In this document: piece after piece, positions 7,779 through 18,500 of the stretch
How positions within the stretch are numbered: position 1 is the first letter of the stretch
Layout: every line of letters starts with the position of its first letter
Assembly (NCBI GenBank): GCA_031290205.1
Contig: JAITNZ010000172.1
Coordinates: 1-23,816 of the forward strand
DNA from: Spirochaetaceae bacterium
GTDB taxonomy: Bacteria; Spirochaetota; Spirochaetia; Treponematales; Breznakiellaceae
Reading direction: 5' to 3'
DNA: 23,816 nucleotides
Notes under the pieces: model-generated
What the model saw: only the letters and a program-made list of their open reading frames with translations
What the model was told of the DNA's origin: nothing
Databases searched by the model: none
Program-made: the position numbers and the translations under genes

Positions 7779-9938
7779 ATGGTTTTTGGAAATTTTGTGG
7801 TTGGCGCGGGGAAACCCCTGCCTTTGGGTGCGAGCGTTGACGCGGACGGCGTTAATTTTTCGATTTTTTCGCGGAATGCGAAGTCTATACGGCTGGTGCT
7901 CTTCGAAAGCGCCGAGCCGAAAGCGGCGCGTGAGGAAATCAGCCTTTCCGCCAAACAGCACCGGACAGGCGACCTCTGGCACTGCCGCATTCTCGGCTTA
8001 AAGGCGGGCGCATGCTACAATTACCGCGTCGACGGGCTCTATAAGCCGGAAGTCGGCTTCCGCTATAACGCGAACTGCGCCCTGCTTGACCCCTACGCAA
8101 AGGCGCTCAGCGACAGCGCTCACTGGGATTTTAGCGACTGCCTTGCTTACAAAGAGAATGATGCCGCAGGCGACCTCTCGTACAACTATACCGAAAACCT
8201 CGAGCGTATGCCCCGCGGCATCGTCGTCGATGACGACTTTGACTGGCAAGGCGACCAGCCGCTGGACTATCCGCTCCGTTTCAGTATCATCTACGAGGCT
8301 CATGTGCGCGGGCTCAGCTTCGACCCGTCGAGCGGCGTCGACCATCCGGGCACCTACCAGGGTGTCATCGAAAAAATCCCCTACCTCAAGGAACTCGGTA
8401 TTACCAGCCTCGAACTGCTCCCCATCCATGAATTTAACGAACACGAGATATACCGCGTCAATCCGCGCACCGATAAAAAGCTGAAAAACTATTGGGGCTA
8501 CTCGACGGTCAGCTTCTTTGCACCAAAACAGGCATACTCCTCTGATAAAAGCCCCGGCGCCCAGGTGCGGGAGTTCAAAACGATGGTGCGCGAGCTACAC
8601 AAGGCGCGCATCGAGGTGATTCTCGATGTCGTCTTTAACCATACGGCAGAGGGCAACGAATACGGACCAACTATCTCGTTCCGCGGCTTGGAAAATAACA
8701 CCTACTACATCCTCAACAACAACAAACGATATTACCAAAACTATTCGGGCTGCGGGAACACGATGAACTGTAACAATCCGGTGATGATCCGGCTGATTAT
8801 CGACTGCCTCCACTACTGGGTCATCGAAATGCACGTCGACGGCTTCCGCTTCGATTTGGGCTCTATACTCGGACGGAACGAACGCGGCGAACTGATGGAA
8901 AATCCGCCTATGCTCGTCCAAATTGCCGAGGACCCCGTCCTGCGGAACACAAAAATCATCGCCGAAGCATGGGACGCCGGCGGCGCCTATCAGGTTGGCT
9001 GGTTCCCCGGCGGGCGCTGGGCTGAATGGAACGACCACTACCGCGACGATGCCCGCAAATTCTGGAAGGGCGAGCCCGGACTCGTGCGCTCGTTTGCCAC
9101 GCGCCTCTCCGGCAGCTCCGACCTCTACCTCCGCGACGGGCGGAAGCCCTTTCATTCAATCAACTTTATCACCTCACACGACGGCTTTACCCTCCGCGAC
9201 CTCGTATCCTACGGCAAGAAGCATAACGACGAAAACGGCGAGGACAACCGCGATGGCGGCAATAATAACTACAGCTTTAACAACGGCTTCGAGGGCGAAA
9301 CACAGAACCCCGCCATCGAGGCAATCCGCGAACAGCAGATAAAAAACTTCCTTACCACGCTGATGGTCTCGCAGGGCACCCCGATGCTCCTCGGCGGCGA
9401 CGAGTTTGCCCGCACGCAGAAGGGCAACAATAACGCCTACTGCCAGGACAACGAAATATCGTGGTTTAACTGGGATTTGCTCGAAAAGCGGGCGGGGCTT
9501 TTCCGCTTTGCCAAGGAGATTATCGCGTTTCGCAAACGCCATCACGTTTTCATGCGCCCCGAATTCTACACGGGCAAAGGCGGTAAATACAACGCGCCGC
9601 CGGATGTCCGCTGGTATAATGCCGAAGGCGTGGTGCTCGACTGGGAAAACACGGACTTCGCATTCTGTATGCGCCTAGAAGGCGCCAAAGCTGATATTCT
9701 TGCCGACCGCGACGATAGCGAATTTTTCCTCATGTTCAACGCCGGCTCGAAAGACCTGAAGTTCACCGTGCCCCAGCCCGATTGCGGCGGAAAATGGCGC
9801 CGCGTTATCGACACCGCGCTCCCTTCACCCTACGATATCATCCCGCTCGGCTACGAAAAGCCCCCCCCCGAAGTCGGACTCACCTACAAAGTGAAAAGCC
9901 GCAGCACAGTAATCCTCTTCTGCCCCAGTGGTGCCTGA
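7779..9938 (+). CDS. glgX: Glycogen debranching enzyme GlgX (GH13 isoamylase type)
   Basis: Cytoplasmic alpha-1,6-glucosidase that removes short branches from glycogen limit dextrins. It has 719 residues, normal for the GlgX/TreX family. The N-terminal part is a CBM48-like domain (ADGVNFSIFSRNA near residue 25). The GH13 barrel then shows DVVFNHT (283-289), GFRFD with nucleophile Asp359, the acid Glu396 in AEAWDAGG, and the SHDGFTL motif with Asp468. The ATG at 7779 is the only start after an in-frame TGA at 7770; its Shine-Dalgarno is weak. The stop codon TGA (9936-9938) is the loop of a repeat hairpin (GTGCC at 9931, GGCAC at 9939), so the last residues (PSGA) may derive from the repeat. 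It is flanked by repeats on both sides and has no operon partner. Confidence 0.95.
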   Translation: MVFGNFVVGAGKPLPLGASVDADGVNFSIFSRNAKSIRLVLFESAEPKAAREEISLSAKQHRTGDLWHCRILGLKAGACYNYRVDGLYKPEVGFRYNANCALLDPYAKALSDSAHWDFSDCLAYKENDAAGDLSYNYTENLERMPRGIVVDDDFDWQGDQPLDYPLRFSIIYEAHVRGLSFDPSSGVDHPGTYQGVIEKIPYLKELGITSLELLPIHEFNEHEIYRVNPRTDKKLKNYWGYSTVSFFAPKQAYSSDKSPGAQVREFKTMVRELHKARIEVILDVVFNHTAEGNEYGPTISFRGLENNTYYILNNNKRYYQNYSGCGNTMNCNNPVMIRLIIDCLHYWVIEMHVDGFRFDLGSILGRNERGELMENPPMLVQIAEDPVLRNTKIIAEAWDAGGAYQVGWFPGGRWAEWNDHYRDDARKFWKGEPGLVRSFATRLSGSSDLYLRDGRKPFHSINFITSHDGFTLRDLVSYGKKHNDENGEDNRDGGNNNYSFNNGFEGETQNPAIEAIREQQIKNFLTTLMVSQGTPMLLGGDEFARTQKGNNNAYCQDNEISWFNWDLLEKRAGLFRFAKEIIAFRKRHHVFMRPEFYTGKGGKYNAPPDVRWYNAEGVVLDWENTDFAFCMRLEGAKADILADRDDSEFFLMFNAGSKDLKFTVPQPDCGGKWRRVIDTALPSPYDIIPLGYEKPPPEVGLTYKVKSRSTVILFCPSGA

Positions 9939-10165
9939 GGCACGTCTATGCTCTAGCAAAGGGCGTTCGCAGTCTCAACTGCTTAAGCAGGTTTTGGTGC
10001 TGCGTTCAGGGTGCCTGAGGGTGCCTGAGGCACATCTATGCTCTAGCAAAGGGCGTTCACGGTCGAAACGGCTTAAGCAGGTTTGGTGCTGCGTTCAGGA
10101 GTGCCCTACGGGAAAGCGCGCGGATGGCGGTAGCGCGTTGCGCGCGTACCTGAGAAAGCCTTCCC
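9931..10165 (+). repeat. Family A repeats, two copies, downstream of glgX
   Basis: Hairpin GTGCC-TGA-GGCAC at 9931-9943 and again at 10021-10033. Each is followed by TCTATGCTCTAGCAAAGGGCGTTC, which runs into a GCTTAAGCAGG tail and GGTGCTGCGTTCAGG. The second copy continues to the terminal motif GCGTACCTGAGAAAGCCTTCC near 10140-10165. The two heads are nearly identical direct repeats 90 bp apart. Nothing coding is seen from 9939 to 10229. Confidence 0.85.
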
Positions 10166-10229
10166 CCTGTGAAAAGTGCTCACAAAATAACGCTTGAAAA
10201 GCTCTCCCGTTTCCGATAATCTACTAGAG

Positions 10230-11312
10230 ATGCAATTTTTACGCTTTATTATGTTCATGGTATTATGCGTTTTGTGCGCGCTTGTCTCCTGTAGCACTTC
10301 GCCGCGCGGCTTCATTGATGATGACGGGAACGAAATCCTCATGGGCGCTTTTGACGATGAAGAGCTTGAACTGTTCGAACAACTCAACAGCCCTGTCGAC
10401 GGGGCGCAGCTGCCGTTCAGCGCTTTTGGTGAAATTTGGGCGTATGTCGTCAGCGGCAACGAAAATGCCCTTAAATCGCGCCTTCCCCTCTCCGATGTCG
10501 TCTATTTTGGCGCCGAAGTAAGCAGTTACGGGCATTTAGAGAATGTCCCCAAGCGAACGAAGCTCAAGCAATTTGCGGGGAAAGTTCACATGTCAATCGC
10601 CTGCAATAGCGCAGGGCTTACCCATTTTGTTATCGAGCCGGAGAGCAAGGCGCGGAGGATTCTTATCGATGAAATTCTGACAGCCGTCAAACCGTATGAC
10701 GGGCTTAACATTGATATGGAACTCGTGCCGCTTCAGGATGCCGAGGTTTTTCTGCAATTTCTGGCTGAACTTCGTTCCCGTATTGGTTATGATAAACTTT
10801 TTTCGGTTTGTGTGCCGGCGAGGACAAAGGCAAGCAAAAACTACGATTACGAAAAGATTGCGTTTCTTTCCGACCGGGTTTTCGTCATGGCTTATGATGA
10901 ACATTGGTCGACAAGCGCACCAGGTCCGGTCGCTTCAATGGTATGGTGTAAAAACGTCGCGCAGTATGCAATGCGTACAATCGGCGCGAAAAAACTTGTT
11001 ATGGGCGTTCCGTTTTACGGGCGGGCATGGGGGGATACAAGCACCTCGCGGGCGCTTATCAACGCGACAACTGAAAGACTAAAAAAGGAACATGGAGTAG
11101 AACAAATTAGGCGGGTAAACGGCGTTCCCAGTTTTAGCTATGATGTGAAGGTCAAGGTAACCGTTTATTATGAAGATGAATTTTCTATAGCAACGAGGAT
11201 TGATATGTATAATAAGCAGGGAGTTCAGGCAGTTGGGTTTTGGCGGCTCGGTCAGGAGCCAAACGCCTTCTGGTCATTGCTCAGTCTAAATAGGCAGTTA
11301 GCAGGAAGATGA
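10230..11312 (+). CDS. GH18-family glycosyl hydrolase lipoprotein (YaaH/chitinase-like)
   Basis: Predicted envelope lipoprotein of 360 residues with a glycoside hydrolase 18 fold, related to YaaH-type peptidoglycan or chitin hydrolases. The ATG at 10230 is chosen over an upstream TTG (10194) because it opens directly into a signal peptide ending LVSC (Cys21). Its own Shine-Dalgarno is poor, and the ATG at 10251 is possible. The GH18 catalytic motif reads DGLNIDMELVP (157-167), with Glu164 as the acid. Further family landmarks are MAYDEHW, PGPVASMVW, LVMGVPFYGRAWG and the C-terminal GFWRLGQEP. First gene of the five-gene operon; its TGA overlaps the next ATG by four bases (ATGA). A weak TTGAAA-N15-GATAAT (10194-10220) is the only promoter candidate seen. 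The substrate cannot be told from sequence. Confidence 0.88.
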   Translation: MQFLRFIMFMVLCVLCALVSCSTSPRGFIDDDGNEILMGAFDDEELELFEQLNSPVDGAQLPFSAFGEIWAYVVSGNENALKSRLPLSDVVYFGAEVSSYGHLENVPKRTKLKQFAGKVHMSIACNSAGLTHFVIEPESKARRILIDEILTAVKPYDGLNIDMELVPLQDAEVFLQFLAELRSRIGYDKLFSVCVPARTKASKNYDYEKIAFLSDRVFVMAYDEHWSTSAPGPVASMVWCKNVAQYAMRTIGAKKLVMGVPFYGRAWGDTSTSRALINATTERLKKEHGVEQIRRVNGVPSFSYDVKVKVTVYYEDEFSIATRIDMYNKQGVQAVGFWRLGQEPNAFWSLLSLNRQLAGR

Positions 11313-12607
11313 ATACAGCATTACCAGTAAATACCATAGTACCTCGCGTTCGTTATTTAAACCGTTTAACAGACGAAACAGCGAACCCTATGGTAAAAAT
11401 ACTTACCGGAATTAGAAGAGGAGGGAAGTCGCATCTTCTTCATCTTATGATTGAGTATCTGAAAAACCAAGGGGTTGATAGCGAGCATATCATCTACCAT
11501 AATTTCGAGAACTTGACGTTGCCGGAACTATACAAGAAAAACGAGCTGCAAAAATACATCGACGGGCTGTTGCAAAACGAGGGGAAGTTTTATATTTTTC
11601 TTGATGAAATTCAAGTGATCCCGGGATGGGAAAAGACACTCCCCTTGTTTTTCCCGGAGCAGCGCATTGAATTCTTTGTCGCCGCCTCCGGTACCAGTTT
11701 AAAAAAAATTGCCAAAAGAAAAGAAAAGTATGTTGATGGAAACTATACCGAGATACAGATAAATCCGCTTTCATATTCCGAATACCGCAAAGCGCAAAAA
11801 GAGGTTCCACACGAGAATCGCGGCTTGTTACAGCGCGCAATAGCGATACGAATCGAATCGCGTGCGGTTTTTACCAAGTATATCCAATGCGGCGGATTTC
11901 CGGCGGCTTTATGCCGTGATGATACCGAAAAGAAAACCGCTTTGAACGATATTTATGCATCCGTTGTTTTCTACGATGTGATTTCAAAACACAAAATAAA
12001 TAATCCCGAACTCCTAGCGAAAGTGATTCAATATATTTTTCAACATATAGGATCTGAAGCATCCGCAAAAAAGTTAAAGGATTTTTTTATCAGCAAAAGA
12101 TACACCAAAGATCTTTCAAAGATTCAAAGCTACCTTAACCACCTTGAAGAAGCTTTTTTTCTAAAAAAAATCCGGCGGATAAATATAAAAACAAAGAAAG
12201 TTCAGCGCATCAAACCAAAATATTATGCGGGCGACCATGCGTTGATTTCTTCGGTCTGCGGCAACAACGGACCGGAACCTTGTTCAATTATGGAAAATAT
12301 TCTGGTAAACGAACTTGAAAACCGCGGGTTTACCGTATACTGCGGATCCGTCAATAAATCAATTATTGAATTTGTCGCGGAAAAAGAAAACACCCTCCTC
12401 TTTATTCAAACCGTAAATCATATACGGGATAATATTAGAACACTGAACGAAAAACTTTCCGCGCTCAATGATATTCCGATAATTAATGAACAAGTGCGAA
12501 AAGTAAAATATCTTTTGTTTTTTGGAGAAACCGAAGATATAGAACAGATACATGGTGATATCAAGCAACTTAGTTTGAATGATTTTTTGTTAAGCGGCGA
12601 ATACTGA
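11309..12607 (+). CDS. AAA ATPase with C-terminal DUF4143
   Basis: 432-residue ATP-binding protein of the AAA_14/DUF4143 type, a widespread family of unclear function that is often expanded in host-associated bacteria. Walker A is GIRRGGKS (34-41) and Walker B is FYIFLDEIQ (94-102), followed by a sensor-like AASGTSLKKI. The C-terminal domain has IEFVAEKENTLLFIQ (353-367), the remnant of the (V)DFVA...Q nuclease-like motif of DUF4143, with Glu in place of the usual Asp. The start is backed by GGAAG just upstream and the four-base overlap with the GH18 gene. The addB-like gene begins 6 nt after its stop. Placement in the addAB operon suggests co-expression with recombination genes, which does not prove a shared task. 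Confidence 0.88.
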   Translation: MNTALPVNTIVPRVRYLNRLTDETANPMVKILTGIRRGGKSHLLHLMIEYLKNQGVDSEHIIYHNFENLTLPELYKKNELQKYIDGLLQNEGKFYIFLDEIQVIPGWEKTLPLFFPEQRIEFFVAASGTSLKKIAKRKEKYVDGNYTEIQINPLSYSEYRKAQKEVPHENRGLLQRAIAIRIESRAVFTKYIQCGGFPAALCRDDTEKKTALNDIYASVVFYDVISKHKINNPELLAKVIQYIFQHIGSEASAKKLKDFFISKRYTKDLSKIQSYLNHLEEAFFLKKIRRINIKTKKVQRIKPKYYAGDHALISSVCGNNGPEPCSIMENILVNELENRGFTVYCGSVNKSIIEFVAEKENTLLFIQTVNHIRDNIRTLNEKLSALNDIPIINEQVRKVKYLLFFGETEDIEQIHGDIKQLSLNDFLLSGEY

Positions 12608-12613
12608 TAGAGA

Positions 12614-15535
12614 ATGGATGATATATTACGGACATTAGCACAATATTTATCGGTATATCACGAGGCTGAAACTCCCGTTTTTGTATTTCCTTCAGAAAGT
12701 TCCGCAACATTTTGGGCGGAAAAGGTTCTGTCGCTCTTTCCCCCTAAAACTATCGCAAAAGAACATTTTATAGCATGGGATAGTTTTAAGGAAAAAAATA
12801 TTAATGTAGAAAAAAAAGGACAAAAGCCGTCAAATAAAATCATTCGCCTCTTATTCGCGTATTATCTTATCCATAAAAATAAAACCGAACATTTTCTTGA
12901 ATTTCTTATTCCTAATGACTATGCGGAAGAAGGAGTAATTTTTGCCAAAACGCTGGCGGCGATGCTCCCCTCGTTAAAATTATGGCGGGCAAAGACAGCA
13001 CAGGCTTTTGCGAAAAAAAACGACGCCTTAGCAAACAATGAAATACTACGGCATGAATATGATTTTTTAACCGAGCTCGAGAAACAGTATGCGGCTTTTC
13101 TTGAAGATAATTTTCTTTTTGAGCCTTCGTGGGAAAAGCCGCCGTTCCGCGATAGAGAGCATATTTTTTATCTGTTTTATCCCAGTCTTATCGAAGATTT
13201 TTGTGAATACGAAGCGCTCTTGGACGCGCCAAATGTGCATAAAATTCCGATAAAACAAACTGATGACGAAGATGAAAGCGACCTTCTTCTTTTTGAATCG
13301 ACTACCCAAGAGATTAAATTTCTTGTCTCTGAAATAAGGCGTCTCTACAAAGAAGAATACATCCCTTATGAAGAAATATTTGTAAGTGTGCCCGAACTTG
13401 AAACATTAGAGCCATACCTTAAACGGGAATTTTATATATACAACATCCCTGCCAATATTCGTCTAGGGCGAACTCTTGCCGAGTATAACGAAGGTTTGCT
13501 GTGGACGCAAATTAACGATTGTGCGCAAAATAATTTTTCTTTTACTTCAATCCGCGCGGTGCTTTTTAATTTTGCCCTTCCCTGGCGCACCCCAAATAAA
13601 AATGCCGCTCTTATAAAGTTTGCAATAAAAAATAACTGCGTGTCAGGATATCGCGAGAAAGGCAAAAAAAAAGACATAATGGAAGAAGCGTTTTGGGGAA
13701 AAGAAAAGAAGAAGCGCCTTTTTAATCATTATAAAAAACTAAAAAAATATTTCCTGCATATTGCCAATGCAAAAGATTTTCAGGATATGTTTCAATGGAC
13801 GCACCGATTTATTCAAAAATTCTTTACCAAAATAGATCAAGAAGACAATAATACCGTTTTAGGACGTATTCTAAGGGAATTGCAGTATACAAAAGATATC
13901 GTCGCTGAAATTACGGAAAATCATCCCGAGAGAGCGCCGATTTCCCCGCTTGGATTCTTTATCGGCGTGTTAAAAGAAAGAACGCACGTTAAAGACGAAA
14001 ATAAAACAGGCGTTCAGGTATTTCCTTATGGCGTCGCGGCGGCAAGCCCTGCACGCGCTCATTTTATTATTAACGTCAACCAAAAGACAGCGGCAAAATT
14101 ATATCGCCCCTTAGCTTTTTTACGGGGGGACAGCAGGAAGACGCTTAACATAGAAGATGTTGATATATCAAAGGATTTTTTTAAATCATTTAAAGTCAAA
14201 GCCGAGCTTGATGAAAATAAAAAAAATTATATTTATTTTACCGCATCATCATTAACATATTCGGGTTGGGTTCTTCCCCATAGTTATTTTGACCGCACAA
14301 AAAGAAGAGCGCAAGAAACTGTATCCGAAACGCATATCAAAAAAGCACTACCTCCCAGCGCTGATTTATTTTCATTGGAAAAAGAATGGTGGGCGCACAA
14401 TGAAACAGAGGAACTTGCAGGTAAAAACGAGAAAAATGGTGAAAAAAAATTATCGTTCTTTGATTCGGATAAAAAAATATTGGCGATTCAAAAATCAAGT
14501 TTTAATAGATGGTCGCCTTTTGCGGTTATTCCCAACTTTAACCTGCTAAAAAATGAATTCCCCCGTGAATATACTGCTTCCACATTAATACAAAATAGGA
14601 TAAATGCAATCAAGAGAAGTGAGCATTCCGCCAAGGGGATGTTGCGGGTATCGCCTACATCGTTAAAGAATTTTTTTACCTGTCAGGTTTACTGGCTCTT
14701 TAGGGAAATACTTAAAATAGAAGAATATAACTTACATGCGTTACTTCTTGATGATATAAATAAAGGTTTACTGTACCATGAAATATTGCAATATTTATTT
14801 ACCGGCATTCAGGAAAATGGAAACGAAGGCAGATTCGATAAGAGTAGGCTGGAGGATTATTATTTATTGGCGGATAGCGCCGCAAAAAAAGTAACAAGGA
14901 CTTATCCTGCCTTCCGCGGACCGCTCGCCCGCCCCTTGCTCGGCTCAATGGCAGAAGCTCTGTCGAAAAAAATAAAAAATTTACTCTCCGAGGAAGCTGA
15001 AAATTTTGACGGCTGGATTGTTTCGGATTTAGAAAAAGAATACCTCATCAAACAAAACAATATCATTTTTCATGGATTTATAGACAGGGTTTCGCTGTCA
15101 AGCACTAAAGATTCCGCACTAATTGTCGATTATAAAACAGGCACGCCGCCTTCAAAAATAGCTTCTACGGGAAGTCGTGGTTCACCGCTTAGTGATTTTC
15201 AAATCGCATCCTATATAAAGCTTTACGAGGCGTCTTCGAATATAAAAGTTTTTCATGCTACTTTTTTTAGTATTAACGGAGGTGAGTTTAAGAAAATTAT
15301 AAAAGATTCTGATACAAGAGAGGGCTATCAAAAGACAATTGAATCGCTGGATAATTATATTGATTATTATGTTGATTCGCTTTTACGCCTGGATTTTGTG
15401 CCAAGAAATATTAATTGTGATAATGATGATTTAAAACCGGACTTTTTAACAAAGGCAATACCGTTAAACCATTGTTACAAATGTATATATAAAAATATAT
15501 GTCGAACTACTTATTCTTTAAATGCGGGAGATTGA
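12614..15535 (+). CDS. addB: AddB-like PD-(D/E)XK nuclease with iron-sulphur cysteines
   Basis: Predicted nuclease subunit of an AddAB-type helicase-nuclease that resects double-strand breaks; 973 residues. The N-terminal two thirds resembles a degenerate UvrD-like helicase; no Walker A (GxGKT) is seen at the expected place (VFVFPSESS, about 22-30). The C-terminal nuclease shows His722 (LLYHEIL), Asp824 (GFIDRV) and Asp839-x-Lys841 (VDYKTG). Four cysteines in the AddB/Cas4-type arrangement, Cys690 and then Cys954, Cys957 and Cys963 (CxxCx5C), should bind a 4Fe-4S cluster. Start is 6 nt after the ATPase gene; the addA start follows one base after its TGA. AT-rich, lysine-rich codon use contrasts with flhA and glgX. 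Family assignment rests on the nuclease half and the neighbour; the N-terminus is too divergent to place alone. Confidence 0.85.
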   Translation: MDDILRTLAQYLSVYHEAETPVFVFPSESSATFWAEKVLSLFPPKTIAKEHFIAWDSFKEKNINVEKKGQKPSNKIIRLLFAYYLIHKNKTEHFLEFLIPNDYAEEGVIFAKTLAAMLPSLKLWRAKTAQAFAKKNDALANNEILRHEYDFLTELEKQYAAFLEDNFLFEPSWEKPPFRDREHIFYLFYPSLIEDFCEYEALLDAPNVHKIPIKQTDDEDESDLLLFESTTQEIKFLVSEIRRLYKEEYIPYEEIFVSVPELETLEPYLKREFYIYNIPANIRLGRTLAEYNEGLLWTQINDCAQNNFSFTSIRAVLFNFALPWRTPNKNAALIKFAIKNNCVSGYREKGKKKDIMEEAFWGKEKKKRLFNHYKKLKKYFLHIANAKDFQDMFQWTHRFIQKFFTKIDQEDNNTVLGRILRELQYTKDIVAEITENHPERAPISPLGFFIGVLKERTHVKDENKTGVQVFPYGVAAASPARAHFIINVNQKTAAKLYRPLAFLRGDSRKTLNIEDVDISKDFFKSFKVKAELDENKKNYIYFTASSLTYSGWVLPHSYFDRTKRRAQETVSETHIKKALPPSADLFSLEKEWWAHNETEELAGKNEKNGEKKLSFFDSDKKILAIQKSSFNRWSPFAVIPNFNLLKNEFPREYTASTLIQNRINAIKRSEHSAKGMLRVSPTSLKNFFTCQVYWLFREILKIEEYNLHALLLDDINKGLLYHEILQYLFTGIQENGNEGRFDKSRLEDYYLLADSAAKKVTRTYPAFRGPLARPLLGSMAEALSKKIKNLLSEEAENFDGWIVSDLEKEYLIKQNNIIFHGFIDRVSLSSTKDSALIVDYKTGTPPSKIASTGSRGSPLSDFQIASYIKLYEASSNIKVFHATFFSINGGEFKKIIKDSDTREGYQKTIESLDNYIDYYVDSLLRLDFVPRNINCDNDDLKPDFLTKAIPLNHCYKCIYKNICRTTYSLNAGD

Positions 15536-15536
15536 T

Positions 15537-18500
15537 ATGGCGGAAAGAGGTTTTAAAGAATTGATAAGCGAACAAAAAAAGGCTATCGTGCTGCCCTGTA
15601 ATGTTATAGTCGCAGCAGGTGCAGGATCAGGTAAGACATCGGTCCTTTCAGCGCGTTTCGTGCATCTGATAGTTGAAAAAGGTTTTAGAGTCGAGGAAAT
15701 ACTCACCCTGACATTTACGAATAAGGCAACGAATGAAATGTACGAACGTATATACCATTCTCTGTCGAAAAAAAAAGACAATAAAAGAGCTGAAAGGGCT
15801 ATCACCGATTTCCACAAGGCGAAGATTCGGACGATCGATTCCTTTTGTGCTGATATTGCGCGCTTGGGCGCGTCCTACTACGGCGTTTCACCGGATTTTA
15901 AGAGCGATAACGAAGCCATCATCAGGCTTGCAAAAGAATCGGCGCTTTCTTTTGTATTAGATAATAGAGAGAACGAAGCTTTACAAATAATTATTGCGGA
16001 TAAAAATATACAAACTATTGCCGAAGATATTTTTGCCAAAACAGTCCTCCAGTATAGTTCAATTTCCAGTCCGCTGGATTTTGATCAGATGCTATCCTTT
16101 CAGATTGATATGCTTATAACAATATTTAAGGATTCGATGCCCGCCCTTAACAGTATTATTGATGGTATTTCATCAGAGCTGAATTCCTTGCTGGACTTAG
16201 AAGCAAAATTTAAAAATGGCAAGGCGCGCCTTAAGGCGAACGAGGTAAAGACCTTAGAGAATCTTCTTTATATAAAAAAAGATTTTAGATTGCTTAAGGA
16301 ATTTTGTATGAACAACAAGTTTCCACCGCTACCAGATATTGCCAAAATTATTACCGAAAAGGATGGAGTTGAATCGAACAAATTAATAGTATTGACAATC
16401 TTTTTATCTAAACTATGCTCAATAAATAACCTGCAATCCTCAAGTATGACAAAAGCGCTTAATCTAAAGCGCAAAGAACTATTAAAATTATTTGAAGAAA
16501 CCATAGCGCCAATCGCTAATTATTTTTTACAAACCGACACTATTAGGGATGTATTTACGCTTCTAAAGAAGTTTCAAAATGAGTTTAATAAAACAAAGCG
16601 CTTAACAGGACTTTTAACATTCAATGATATAGCGCATCTTGCCGTCGATATATTAAAAAATTATCCTGATATACGTAAAATGTATAAAAACGAAATTAAG
16701 GCGATAATGATTGATGAGTTCCAAGATAACAATGAATTGCAACGCGATCTTATTTTTTTGATTGCGGAAAAAGAAGGGCGTAATACACTAGGTCTTCCTG
16801 AAACAAGCGAAATTTCAATAGACAAAATGTTCTTTGTCGGAGATGAAAAACAGTCCATATACCGTTTTAGAGGCGCAGATGTCTCGGTATTTAAGTCACT
16901 CAATACATTAATTCCCGCACATCCTGAATGCGATAACATTATCGAGCTTAAAAAAAACTTTCGCTCAAAAAAAGTTTTAATCGATATATTTAATCATATC
17001 TTTGATAGTGTCTTTAAGCCAATTCATGGTCAAGCCGAAGCTTACGAAGCGGAGTTTAAGGCGCTGGAATGTGGAAGAACGGAGATTCACGGTATAACAG
17101 GGGATGTTCAATTTTGTTTGCTGCAAAAAAATGATTATTTAGAAGAAGCGGGGGAGGGGATTGATGAATTTGATGTTGAAAGCGCTTATATTGCGGAAAA
17201 GATTCAAAATTTAATTAAAAATGAGTATAAGGTCACAAGGCGGGGGAAGTTTAAAGACGACGATGATGAAGAAAAAGATTATGAAGCACCTTGTGTATAT
17301 GAAGATTTTGCGATACTTGTCCGTAAAAAAAAACAGATACGGATGCTTGAAAAATATTTAAAAAAATTCGGCGTTCCACACTGCACCGAAGAGCCGGTTG
17401 CACTTTGGAAAGAATCTGTTATTAATGATATAATCGGGTATCTCCGCTGTATCGTGTATCCTGACGATAAACTTTCGTTTGCATCTGTGTTGCGCTCTCC
17501 GTTTGTCCGTTTAAATGATAAAAATTTTGCTGTTTGTCTGCTGAACTGGAAAAAAAAAGCTTTTGCGGAGGCGGACTATATCGAAGGTGATGAAGACAAG
17601 GAGCGCTATAAAACAGCACAGGAGAAATACCATGAGTTTTGCGTGCTGGTAAAAAAATGCGGAATGAAAATTACAGACGTAATAACACGAATATGGTATG
17701 ATGAAGGTTACCGTTTTGAAACGCTTTACTCTTATTCCGCGCAAAAATATTCCGAAATCTATGATTATTTTTTTGATATAGCGCGGCGTTTTGATGAACA
17801 AGGAAAAAACATCGCCGAATTCATCGACGAAATTGAACTAAAAAAATCCGGTTCAAATTTAAATGATAAACTCGAGATACCAATAGAACGAAACGGCGGA
17901 GTCAAAATTATGACAATTCATAAAAGCAAAGGGTTGCAGTTTCCCATTGTTTTTGTGCCGTTTTGCGGCGCGGATCCAAGAGAAAATACCGCATGGGGAA
18001 TCGTATATTATAAAAAATTAAAGTCAGATACAAAAAACGAGCAGAACTTGTTAATGATAAATTTACCTTTGGCAAAAGAATTAAACGAAAAAAAAATTAA
18101 AAATTTTTTTTTAGAATATTATAAACAAGAAGAAAAAAAGATGGCGATAGCCGAAATTAAAAGATTGTTATATGTAGCGGCAACACGTGCGGAAAGTGGA
18201 CTTTTTTTTACGGCATCAATCCCTAAGATTACTGACAGCGAAGAAAAGAATACGCAATACGATGATACGGCAGATTCAATTGAAAAGAGATTGTTGCTTT
18301 TTAACGATAAAAAAGACAAAGAAAAAGCTGATAAAATCAAAATGGGCGATATCCCGCTTCCCAATTTTCTTGCTTTATTAATATTACCTCTTGTTACTGC
18401 CTGCGGCACACTGTATGAATTAAAAGAGATTCCGGCAAAAACACGCAAACAAATTGATATTGCCGCATCCGCATATCGTGCTAGACAGGGCAATAAAAAA

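Noticed and set aside
7779..9938. In-frame UGA selenocysteine codon at the end of glgX
   Set aside because: The TGA is at the natural end of the domain and the downstream frame is repeat sequence; the hairpin there is a dispersed repeat, not a SECIS.
15522..15536. Upstream ATG for addA at 15522
   Set aside because: It lies within the end of addB with no ribosome-binding site; the ATG at 15537 has GCGGGAG 6 nt upstream.
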